This document shows positions 23,101 to 32,600 of a stretch of DNA of 64,000 nt, piece by piece (within the stretch, counting starts at the first letter, position 1; each line of letters starts with the position of its first letter). Origin of the DNA: Neoscytalidium dimidiatum. Taxonomy: Eukaryota; Ascomycota; Dothideomycetes; Botryosphaeriales; Botryosphaeriaceae. Under the pieces are notes generated by a model, which ran no database searches, was not told the DNA's origin, and saw only the letters and a program-made list of their open reading frames with translations. Where the stretch lies: positions 1,302,001 through 1,366,000 of the forward strand of contig CM074701.1 of the NCBI GenBank assembly GCA_037367355.1, read 5' to 3'. Position numbers and translations under genes: made by a program.

Positions 23101-23566
23101 GACTCGTCCTGAGTGCATACAAGGAACTGGAGAAGGAGTTTTTGGATTAGACTGGATCATGGGTGCATTTTCGTAGGTTCGGGCAATAACAGGGCACTGC
23201 CCACTCAAGTTGCGCTCGGAAGTCTATGCGGAACTTCTTCATAGTTAACTAGCTGCACTCTAGCCATTGTCAGTGACTCTTGAGTACAAGTGTCAGATAC
23301 CTAAATTGAAGCGGTTTGACTTTGCCAGCCAAGCGGAAACTCACGGCTGTGGACAGGGTGAATGCAAGTGATATACGTATTTGCGTCTGGAATGCTCCCT
23401 TTCGGCTCGCCGCTCGCCAGTGATGAGAAGTTGCCATGGATCCGCGCGGGCATTCGCCCGGCAAATTCAAGCCCGACGGGATATGATGATCCAGTAAAGC
23501 AGCAATAGCCTTCTAATCCTCACACCAAAAACACCAATAACCCATACAAACAACCCACACACAACG
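23101..23566. other. intergenic between two orphan genes
   Basis: This is 466 bp. It may contain the last exon of the upstream gene if the later acceptor is used (to 23150). The final ~50 bases are A/C-rich (ACACCAAAAACACCAATAACCC) and look like a 5' leader of the next gene. Confidence 0.5.
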
Positions 23567-24114
23567 ATGTCGTCCTCCCAAATCTCCAAAGTCGGCCTCA
23601 AGCAAGCGCGCGGTCTCGCCCGCCGTCCCTACCGCCGCGCCCTGAACCTCGCTGCCGCCTACCGTGCTCAGTACGACCCCAGCATCATCCAGCGCATCGA
23701 GGGGATCTACGAGGACTTCATCGCCAAAGGTCCGCACCACACTTCCTCTGCGACGATTGCGTCCCCTGACTAATACAAGCTAACGGGCACCACCTAATAG
23801 AGATCTCGGTCTTCCACAGCCCCTTCTACGTATTCAACGTCTGCTTCTTGGTCGACAGCACCATGACAGACTCGGCGGGGAACTGGGTAATCCGCCTTTT
23901 CGTCTTTGAGCAGGAGGATCCGGACACCAAGTACGACACTCGTCTGGGGCCGGGCCGCGGCCGCAGCAAGCTCGAGGCATTGATCAATTTTCGCCATGAA
24001 CTCTTGCCCGATAACTTCCCGTGGCAGCATGGCCCGGAAGGGCAGGTGGAGTTTGACGCCGAGGAGGAGGAAGAGGAGGAGGAAGAGGAGGAGATGGAGG
24101 AAGGTGCCGCCTGA
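23567..24114 (+). CDS. small orphan gene, 158 aa, poly-Glu tail
   Basis: Exon 1 is 23567-23729 and exon 2 is 23801-24114. The 71-bp intron (23730-23800) starts GTCCGC, has CTGAC and CTAAC sites and ends CTAATAG. Splicing joins DFIAK to EISVFHSPFYVF. The N-terminal 50 residues are basic and helical (KQARGLARRPYRRALNLAAA). Then come strands FYVFNVCFLVD and WVIRLFVFEQED, and a helix RGRSKLEALINFRHELL. The last ~20 residues are almost all Glu. No signal peptide is visible. The helix-strands-helix order and the S-K-x-x-A spacing recall a dsRNA-binding-type fold, but that is only a shape resemblance. It lies next to a likely paralogue at 22520. Confidence 0.75.
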
Positions 24115-26206
24115 TGATATACCAACGTGGTGGTTGGGAGGTAAATTACACTTCTACTACGACGCATGATGCTCTCGTGCCGGAAGGGACCTGCAATTCG
24201 AACTGCGATGACTCAGATTGTACAAAATTGACCTCCACCAGTGACGACCATTCTCCAGAATCTCAACTCACTCCCATATTTTGACACTAACAGTCTCCGT
24301 TACTTTACCGTGTTTCGACTCGTACCAGCCTCACGGCTCCTAAGCACCGTGACACCAACGTCCACGCATGAGGGTTATCCAAACAACTCCCATTTCTCTC
24401 TAACCTGAAGAATGGAAGGCTCAACCAAGAGAAACGGATGTGCTCTTAGCCAGCAAGCGGCCTGGGCTGTGTTTGATGTGCGTCATAACCCCCCAATTAG
24501 CTTTTTATACATTTCTGATTAGTTCCCTGTTGTGTTCTTTGGCAAAGCATATATCCCGCATGTACTGATTGATGACTGCACATAGATTAGGGGTTTGAGC
24601 AGACTCTGTTTGGCTTGACGAAGTAGATTGTACTCGCTGCTATCTGGATTGGGAGCGAAAGGGTCGCCGGCTGGAATACATGGGGCGAAGCGAGCCACGA
24701 AGCTCGAGCATCTCCACTGATTTGACGCGCAACGGTCTAGCTAGCCGGTGTGCCTGCGCCAGACCGGCGGGCCGGCCCTTTTAGGCACCTTGCCTGCAGC
24801 ACATATGCACAAGCCATGCAAGAAGAATGCATCGCTCGACTAAGCTGCCTTCCACTCGTCCATTGGCGCTTTGCGAATCATCATCGCCCCGGATCCTTCA
24901 GCTAGCGCTCGCTTCGGAGGCCGCCGTCAAAATTGCACGATCTGCACCACTCATTACTCCTGGCGGCAGCACAAGAGAACCGACACAGCCGAAATACAGG
25001 GATCTCCTGAACGCAGTAGCCTATCCGCAAGCCCAAATGTTCCTTGGACTGCTTCTAGAAGGCTTGTTTCTGCGATGATTCCCGTCGCAATCTTGTGTAT
25101 GATAATTCCACGTTCTCCTTCTTTCCTCAAAGTTTTATCGGCTTACATCGTTGCTGTCCAAGATCGGAGCAAGTAGTCGTGTCTTCCTACTAAAATAAGT
25201 CGTTTCAACACGTCCAGTAGTCGATTCAACTCGCTGCCAACAATACCTTCCAGCACGCAATCGAGGACCTCTCCAGTTAGAGGCAAACGCTACAACAGTG
25301 CACGGCGGAGCACTCACAATGGTCAAATTTGATATCCCACCTCGTCGTAGTGCCCTGTAACCTCATTATCGGAGCCAACACATCAGCGCCAGTCATTTCC
25401 GTACATACTCCTACTACTTCTGAGGATCTGCTCTCACGTCACTCGCTCACGAATAGTCCGCGACCGAATCCCCCAACACCACTCGTTACACGTCCGAACA
25501 AGGGGGATGACTGGGAAAACGATCAACTTCGAAGAGGAAGAAGGAAGGAGACAAGCCAACGTGCAGCCCGGCAAGGGCAACCAAGAGAAAACAGGCAGCA
25601 ACAAGGACAAAGGGGGGTCAGAGTCCAGCGCTTCCTGTCGACAGCTGTTTCTCGACCCCCATCTTCACCAATCTCTGATGCTTATGCAAACTCCTATTTG
25701 GTGCCATCGAATGGATGGCTCAAGCAATTGGGCCACCGGGATCTTAGAGTAGGGAAGGTTGCCTGGAATCTTGCAAACGATCACCCGGCTCTGGCCCTGA
25801 GAGTGATGGCTTCTTTGATCACCATCGCTCCAATTACCGGGCTTTGGTGGCACACCCTCGCAGAAGTATTTCAATTGTCTGATCGCTACAAGAGTTTGTG
25901 CAGCCCCACAGGGTCGCAATAAGCAGGAAGTACGAGCGCCAATCGCGAGGAAACTTCATCCCTTGAAAACCGGCGGCAGCGGTCTACCAACAACCCTTGG
26001 AAATGTGATTTCATGCGCCAAGTCCACCAAGCATCCGTACAGTTAGTTGCGCTCGTAATACATGCGTTCGCTAACTCTAAATATCCGACTTTTTATATTG
26101 CATCTACAGCTCCACGTGAATCAACTTTTCCACAGAAACGTCCTCTCCCGATCCGACAGCATAGGACTGGGCTTGTTCTCGCATGCCGTGCGCTATCCCA
26201 AAGATC
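24115..26206. other. gene-free or decayed 2.1 kb
   Basis: An open frame without ATG runs from about 25329 to 25922. It has a Gln/Arg-rich stretch (RENRQQQGQRGVRV) and a hydrophobic end (SLITIAPITGLWWHTLAEVF). A second frame from ATG 25507 (MTGKTINFEEEEG) overlaps it. Neither can be completed with good splice sites, so a decayed gene is possible but not shown. The rest shows nothing recognisable. Confidence 0.4.
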
Positions 26207-29025
26207 TCATAGTTCATCATGACCCTTCCCACCCTTCTTCGGAACCACATCCTTCGCATCTGGGAACGCCATGATCTTGACAACCAAGCTCGTCCATCCT
26301 GTGAAATGCTGGGTGCGCTGGCCCTTGCCCGTGTCCGGGTTGTACTGCTCCCATGCGAACCCTGTCTCCTTCCAGCTCTCGTACACAGTCTCAACGAGGT
26401 TCTTGCGGAGCTGGCCGTACAGCTTCTTGGCGCGGGAGGCATTTGGAGAATCCGACTGGGCGGTTTCCTATGACATCGAGTCAGTCGTATCCCATATTTG
26501 CTGAAAGAAGCAGGACGATAGGGAAGAAGAAAGATGCAGGTGGAGGTAAAAAAAAAAAAAAAAAAAAAAGAGCGGGAAAAGACTCACCAGCAATCTCACA
26601 ACCACCAGGTAGTTGATGGGCATCCAAACCGGGCTACGCCAGTAGTTCTCATCCGTGCCATACAGCTCGTCCTTCTTGCTTAGACTCCTAATGCCATGCG
26701 GACTCCACAGCTGCTCTTCATCCGCAACTAGATCCAACACGTGCGCAATCTTGTCCTCATCCCTCACCAAGCCCAGCAGCCACGGCATGAGACTGACATA
26801 ACCTTTGTGGCAGACGTGCACGGATTCCTCGTAATCATCAATGGTAGCATCGCAATGGATCTTCTCGTCCTTGCTCCAGTGGAGGTCGTCGATGTTGTGC
26901 ACAATAGCGTTCTCGTACTTGGCGAACTCGGCCGTGTCATCCTCTTCGCCGAGGAACTTTGCGATGTTCTTGATGTTGTGCGTCATCATGCCCACCCACG
27001 AGATGAGATCTACGTGCAGCTCGCCAGGGTGCGGCGGCTGTGCGCGCGGGTAGTCGTCCATGCCGGATGTCAGGATGTGTCGCGGAGTGCGCCCACGCCA
27101 TCGGTATCCCTCCTTTGAGCTGAAGGCCTCGCGGTCGTACGACTTGATGTCGCCGGATTGCGTGCGCCGGAACCAGAAGTAGTGGCGCTTAAGGAGCGGG
27201 TACAAGTCGCGGAGATATTGGATAGCGGCTTCGCGGTTCTGGAGGTACAGAGTATACTTCTCCCCCGAGACTATTGGCTGCTGCGAGTCATCCCTTGGCG
27301 CTTGCGCCTGCAACTTCTCGATAAAAGCGGACAGGATGAAGAAGAGAGTGGGCGGATTCGCGTAGTGCGGGTACTGGACCTGGAATTCTTCTGGAACCTT
27401 GCTGCGGGCCTCAGCACCCAGAATCTGCTCACGGGCGATCCAGCCGTCCTCGTCCATGAGATTGAACCAGCTCCTGATAATGTCGAGAGTGAGATCAACA
27501 TCCCAATCCACGATGGGGATCAGATGGAAACCCTCGTCCCATAAAAAGCCCCTCGGAAAGAACGGGCGCGACGGAATGGCAGTGAACAACTCATAGGGAC
27601 CCTCGAGCTTAGCCTGATTCCTGGCGCGGGCTTCCTCCGCCTCTTCCCAGAAGCCCTCGTTATCCTCCTCATACTCAGGGGCATATGAGCGGTCCACGCG
27701 GGCATCACCGTAAAAGTAGCCGATACCGCCAGCAAGGTTAGAGAAAAGAGACTTCGAGAATTCATTGTACTCCTCGCTGTTGAAAGGCGCCTGAGGCTTC
27801 ATAAGCTCGTTGTAACGTTGTGAAAAAGCGGACGTAGCTGCTTCGATCTCCTGGGTCAGATCTTCAGCTATGTGATTGTCAGCGTCCTTCTCCAGCTTCG
27901 CAGACGGGGCACCTACAAGTGATGGGCTTCGGAGCAGACGCAGAGGAGAAGAGAACATCGAACTACCATTCGTCAGCATAGCTACCTCGCCACAGAAAGC
28001 GGACTTTTACAAACCTCAAAGGGGCCCTCAAACACTTTCTGCACAAGGTGAATGTTGCCCATGCCAGGTTTATGCGCAATAGTGTAGATTTGCTCCGGCG
28101 GAGGCATCTTCTCCTGGCCGAACTGTCCCACGTACTCCTCCACAGTCCTCTTGATGTGCGCAAAAAGCACGGGCTTCACCTGCCACAGAGCCTGTTCAGG
28201 CAGCTGAGCGCTCTGAATGAAGGTTCTATCCAGCGGTTTCTCCGCCCACGCTTCATGACGGTCCTCCGGATGGTCACCCTTGCCCTTGGTAACCTTCAGG
28301 GTGTACGAACCGAGACCCTGGCTCTGGCCCTGGATGTCGATATCGCCAGTCCTACCCAGGCCCTCCTCATCGCCTTCCTCCTGAGGGACCTCCAAGCTTC
28401 CCAGCCCTTCCAGCGTGGCGTAGAAGACGACGGTGCTCTTCAGGCTGTCGGGCGCATCGGGGCGCGGGGTGCCCTTGACACGCAGACCCCAGTTGCCGCC
28501 GTACTCGCCACCAGGCACCTTGACGAACTCGGTTGTTATGTCTAGCTGGTTACCGGCGTCGTGAATGGTCTGCTTGCCGCCGGTGCGGGGGTCGTATTCG
28601 TCCCAGCCGTAGCCGGCCATGCCTTCGTGCTGCTCGCAGGTGTGGCGGAAGTCTGATCACCAATCCCTGACGTTAGCGGTGGATTTCCGTGTACGCAAGC
28701 CGTGGAGACTCCGCCAATTGGTAATGCACGCACTGTCCTGCACCGTCCTGAAATCCTCGACCCTGCTCCAAAGCAAGCCAGCAGCCAAACTCTTCGGAAT
28801 TCGGGGCCGGACACCGAAGTATAAGTTAGATTTGTAGGGACCCCATAGCAAGCTTTCGTTCGAAACTCGCTCGATCTGTTGGACAATCTCGCTCCGGCCT
28901 TCGTCGTCGGCGTGGGCAGCTCCAGCGAAGATGAAGACAGCAGCGACAAGAGAGGTTGCAATTCCAAAGATCGATGGCCGTGAGGCTGTCGAGGCTCCAC
29001 CAGATGGCGCTTTGAAAGGGCGCAT
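26207..29025 (-). CDS. CWH41: ER mannosyl-oligosaccharide glucosidase (glucosidase I, GH63), 838 aa
   Basis: Five exons: 29025-28734, 28652-28015, 27962-27917, 27867-26588 and 26467-26207. The introns are 81, 52, 49 and 120 bp. All phases fit and family blocks join across each junction. The enzyme removes the outermost glucose of Glc3Man9GlcNAc2 after N-glycan transfer in the ER. The N-terminus has a hydrophobic segment (~residues 19-40, ending AHA) fitting a signal peptide or anchor. The GH63 N-domain block SLLWGPYKSNLYFGVRPR precedes YGWDEYDPR. The catalytic domain has FPRGFLWDEGFH and ELHVDLISWVG; Glu608 and Asp612 match the E-x3-D pair discussed for the yeast enzyme. NYWRSPVWMPINYL lies just before the last intron. 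The chain ends in HDEL, an ER retrieval signal. Intron 4 carries a 22-T tract. Missing exon 3 would break the frame, so the 46-nt exon is essential. Confidence 0.95.
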
Positions 29026-29612
29026 GGTGGGCGAGCTCAATTGGGTGTAGGAGGAGTTGAGCTCTCGGAATGATGGAGTAGTTGTCGAGTCCCCGGAAGC
29101 TTGCGCGGCGCACGCGAAGTGGGAGACGTGGCTCGTGGCACGTAAAGTCAAAGCTCCCCAAAGCGCCCGCACTTCCGCACACCGCAATCACCCGGCGATC
29201 ATGGACCTGGGGAAGTTCATCACGAGCTCGTTCTATAGCACTTCAGAGATCATCATATCCAACAGCACAGCAGAATTGGCTTGAACAAACTTGAGACTAT
29301 CAGATCCCGTGATGCTCACGATTACGGGTGTGCGAAAATAGCAGGAACAGGTCGGGGTAGGTTTATTCATTGGTGTCAATTCCGCGTCCAGTCGCCAATT
29401 CTTCGAATCCAGCAGCCGTAGAAACCCTCAGCTTTTGAAAACCTCGCGCCGTTTAGTTAGATGGCGATCAAACATCCCCCATTCAGAGTGAATTACAGAT
29501 TCTTTGGACCCCGCTAACGCCAATGCTATGCCTTTGCCCAGCAGCCCCCCGTTCCGCCAACCAAGCGTATATTCCACCATCTCTCCCACCAACCGTACCA
29601 TTCTTGCCGCAT
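29026..29612. other. glucosidase I upstream region
   Basis: This is 587 bp holding the promoter of the glucosidase gene and the 3' flank of the snRNP gene, both on the minus strand. No TATA box or other element stands out, and no gene is seen. Confidence 0.5.
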
Positions 29613-30427
29613 CTACCTCGACGGGCTAAGAGGCCTGTTGAAACCACCCACACGGTTCATGTACTGCCTGTACTCCGTCTTCTTCTCCTTCCTGACCGCG
29701 TAATTCCTATCGTTGCCCGGCACCTTGGTATTATGCGTGCTGCTAAAGCTCGAGAAGCCCATAATGCGCTCCAACGCCTTTGTCTCCTCGTCCGCATCCT
29801 CCCTATGATCCACATCCATCGCGTTCTCGCTATTCGCCGACACGCCGTGCAGACGCGCCTGTACACGACGGGTGTACTCGCGCGAGCTGGGCTGGGTGCG
29901 GCCGGCCGTTGGGTTCGGCTTTTGTTGCTGTTGTTGCTGTTTCTGTTGCAGTTGCTGCTGCTGCAGTGCGGCTGGGTCCTTTTTCGTGATGCCGTTCGTC
30001 AAGGCGGCGGGCGGTGCTCGCGGTCCGCGCGGCGGAGAGCGGCGTCTCGCGTTGTCGCGGGCGTCGCTCGCGCGCGGGCTCCTCGATCGCGTGCGCCCAT
30101 CTTCCGCACGCAACGGTCGTGTCAGTCTCCTCTGCCCGCGGCGAAAAGGGGAGAATGGGGAAAGCGCGCAGCCTGTGGCTTACCTCTCCTCCTGCCAGGA
30201 CCACCGCCCCTCTCGCGGCTCGCGCTCCTGTCCCGCCGGCGCCTGTCCCTGTCTCTGTCCCTGTCCCTGTCCCTGTCGCCCCGAGGAGATCTTGACCTGT
30301 CCCGACGCCCGCCAGCGCCTCCACCGCCGCCGCGCCGGGAGCCATGCTTGGTGCGGTCGTTGTCGTCCCACATCTGCGCAGAGTCCGGGCGACGGGAGCG
30401 CTTGCTGGGTGGTGCGGGTTCAGGCAT
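29613..30427 (-). CDS. U4/U6.U5 tri-snRNP 27 kDa protein (SNRNP27-like), 243 aa
   Basis: Exon 1 is 30427-30184 and exon 2 is 30100-29613. The 83-bp intron starts GTAAGC, has CTGAC 20 nt before the acceptor and ends GGAAG. This acceptor is the one that keeps the frame, giving RRRDGRTRSRSPR. The N-terminal ~125 residues are an RS-like domain with RD dipeptide repeats and RSRSP motifs, typical of splicing factors. A Gln-rich linker follows. The C-terminal ~60 residues match the SNRNP27 domain: ERIMGFSSFSSTHNTKVPGN, then KTEYRQYMNRVGGFNRPL. The human protein ends with the closely similar YRQYMNRKGGFNRPL. It acts in the nucleus in spliceosome assembly and activation. A (GT)n run lies 44 bp upstream of the start, probably in the 5' leader. 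Confidence 0.92.
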
Positions 30428-30470
30428 TGCTCCAATCCTTTTGCCCTCGTTTATTTGTCGTGTCTTCGGC

Positions 30471-30497
30471 GTGTGTGTGTGTGTGTGTGTGTGTGTG
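30471..30497 (+). repeat. (GT)13 microsatellite
   Basis: An uninterrupted dinucleotide run. On the transcribed minus strand it reads (AC)n and lies shortly upstream of the SNRNP27-like start codon. Confidence 0.95.
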
Positions 30498-30720
30498 CAG
30501 AAGTGAGGTTCGTGCTGCGTGGACGCGTCGTACGGCGATTGGTTGGGCGAACAAAGGCAAGTGACGGTGACTATAGGCAGGGCGAATGTGCGGCGATGAT
30601 CGGAAAAGCGGCGGAAACACAGGCCGGGGCGGTGCGCGCAGTTTAGCGGCAGGCTGAGGGCGCGAGATGGGTTGCGTGTGAGCGGCCGGCAGCGTTGATT
30701 TTGGCGGGCAGGATGCAGAG

Positions 30721-30754
30721 CGGCTGCGGCTGCGGCTGCGGCTGCGGCTGCGGC
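30721..30754 (+). repeat. (CGGCTG)n short tandem repeat
   Basis: Between five and six perfect hexamers lie in the snRNP27 upstream region. A related but imperfect CTGCGG run is at about 34880-34905 upstream of the Asx-domain gene. Confidence 0.9.
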
Positions 30755-30935
30755 AGAGCTTCAAGAAACCAGCGAAGGCGGTCAGCACTGGCGCTGAGAC
30801 CACCGCGAGCTTCCCCAGTGCCTGAGGCAGCAACTGCTCGAGCCGGCTGTAGAAAGGGAAAAAAAAAAAAAGGTATTACAACCTATTCCATACTACAAGG
30901 TAGTCGGTGTGAAATATGGAGCGCTATTAACACGG

Positions 30936-32181
30936 TCAAATCTCATCTTCCTCCTCGTCAAAATCATCCTCCACCCCCATGTCATACAAAATCCTACCTC
31001 CCTCACCCGGCCCGCCATCGCCCCTCTGCGCATCAAAGTACGGCAACACGACTCCCTCCCGATCCCTCCTCTGCTTCTCCGTCAGTCCCAGATCGAACGT
31101 CGAGTCCGGTGCTTCCTCGCCGCCACTGCCCTCCTCCGGCCCCCGCCTGTACAGCGGATGGTCCTCCAGCAAGCTCGCCGTCTCCTTGACCGCCTTGCCA
31201 GCAGCAGCCTGGCCCTGCGCAGCCGCAACGCCGCTCGCCGTCGAGGTGGGCAGGAAGAACCACTCCCGCACGCCCCGCCCGCTCTTCCGCCTGTACTCCA
31301 TCTCCACCACAACGCCTCGCGCTGCCCCTTTCCCTCCCCCTCCTCCGCTGCCGCCAGAAGGAGCGTCGTCGCCCCACCCGTTCCGTCCCAGCCCCGCGAC
31401 CACGCCTTCCACTTCCTCGGCCAGCCCGAACACGGGGCCCGCCTGGCTGCGGTCGCGAGCCGCCTTCTGCGCGAGGATGTGCGGCAGCGCGTAGACGGTG
31501 AGGAGCGTCGTGGCGATGTACTTGAGGAGGGCGAGCGGGTGCGGCGCGTACGGGTTGGGGGAAGGAGGCAGTGGGATGTCCGCGTGGTAGGTGGCGAGCA
31601 GGGAGGTGGAAGGGGAGAGGAGGGAGGACAGGAATTGGGGGAGGGCAAGGGAAGTCGATGGATGGGAGATGAGCGGGTGGAGGGAGTCGAGGATGAGGAG
31701 GGTTTCTGGACGGCTGCGTCAGCTAGGCTTTCTGCTGTGCGCGCTGCGAGCGGCGTTTTGATGTCGATTTTTATAAACCAAAACGGAACCGAGAGAAGGG
31801 ATGCGAGTGCATACTCTGTTTCCCGCTCGTCTCGCCCGCCACTTTGGCTATTTCTTTCTGCAGCGCGGTCGGGTTTTGTCTTGTCGCGGCGATAAAGATG
31901 TCGGCGCCCTTGGGCTTCCGTAGCGTCTCAAAAGAAACGAAGACCACCCGCGTTTTTGCGATCTGGCAGAGGACGATCAGAACATGAGCTCGATATAGGA
32001 GTATTCTCGGCGGTCTTACATTCGCCCTCTTTATGAACTCCCGTGCGAGACCTTTACTGGACTGCTCTAGCGAATCGATGATCAAGGTAAACGGCGAAGC
32101 ATTTTCCCGGCAGCTTAGTAGCTTGGAGATGAGGAGGAGATTGTGGGCTCGCCGATGCTGGAGCTGTTTCGAAGATGACAT
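30936..32181 (-). CDS. ELP5: Elongator complex subunit Elp5 (Iki1), 359 aa
   Basis: Three exons: 32181-32020, 31962-31815 and 31705-30936. The introns are 57 bp (GTAAGA to TGCCAG) and 109 bp (GTATGC, branch CTGAC, GTCCAG). All frames join. Elp5 forms the Elp4-Elp5-Elp6 RecA-like ring of Elongator, which modifies wobble uridines in tRNA. The start reads HRRAHNLLLISKLL, with FTLIIDSLEQ and REFIKRAN, then VVFVSFETLRKPKGADIFI, all in line with the fungal family. LLILDSLHPLI follows the second splice. The C-terminus STFDLGLTEKQRRDREGVVL, then GGRILYDMGVEDDFDEEEDE, is a strongly conserved fungal Elp5 tail. No Walker A motif is seen, as expected. The third exon is GC-rich with Gly/Ala-rich low-complexity loops. 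Confidence 0.93.
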
Positions 32182-32600
32182 GGTGCGTCGTATTGGCAAT
32201 GTGATGTGGGGGCTCGCGAAGGTCGTGGGCGAGCCGTAGCTTGTGGAGTGAAGCTCGGCCGAATTTTATTTCATTTTGGTGTTGAGGGGGCGCGACGATC
32301 GCCGGGTAAGTCCGATGACGTCGCCGCTACGCCAACGGCCGCGAGCTGCATTCACAATTGAGCGAGATGAAGAGCGAAAGATGTCGAAATGGTCGTCGAT
32401 TCTTCACTTTTGCCTAACCATTACCGCTTCAAGTGTCTCTACGATTACTCGACTCCATCAACGCCATTTAGAAGCAGAATTTCCTGTATTTTGTCTGCTT
32501 TGACCTGCCCTACCTGGAGCTTGCAATAGAGTCACCTAGACGCCCATGAATATGCTGCAATCTCGCCGTGCCATCTGGGCTGTTTCATCTGGGCCGTGCC
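32182..32600. other. ELP5 upstream region
   Basis: This is 419 bp between the ELP5 start and the stop codon of the Asx-homology gene, both on the minus strand. It includes TGACGTCG at ~32316, a CRE/ATF-like site that could be regulatory. No other feature is seen. Confidence 0.45.

Larger units (their letters stand above)
30428..30935. other. intergenic between ELP5 and snRNP27 genes
   Basis: This is 508 bp. It contains (GT)13 at 30471-30497, a CGGCTG repeat at 30721-30754 and a run of 13 A at 30859-30871. It is the probable promoter and 5' leader of the snRNP gene, with the 3' end of ELP5 at its right side. Confidence 0.6.

Noticed and set aside
31082..31648. 188-codon minus Ser/Pro/Arg-rich frame inside ELP5
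   Set aside because: Out-of-frame reading of ELP5 exon 3, whose own frame ends in the conserved Elp5 C-terminus.
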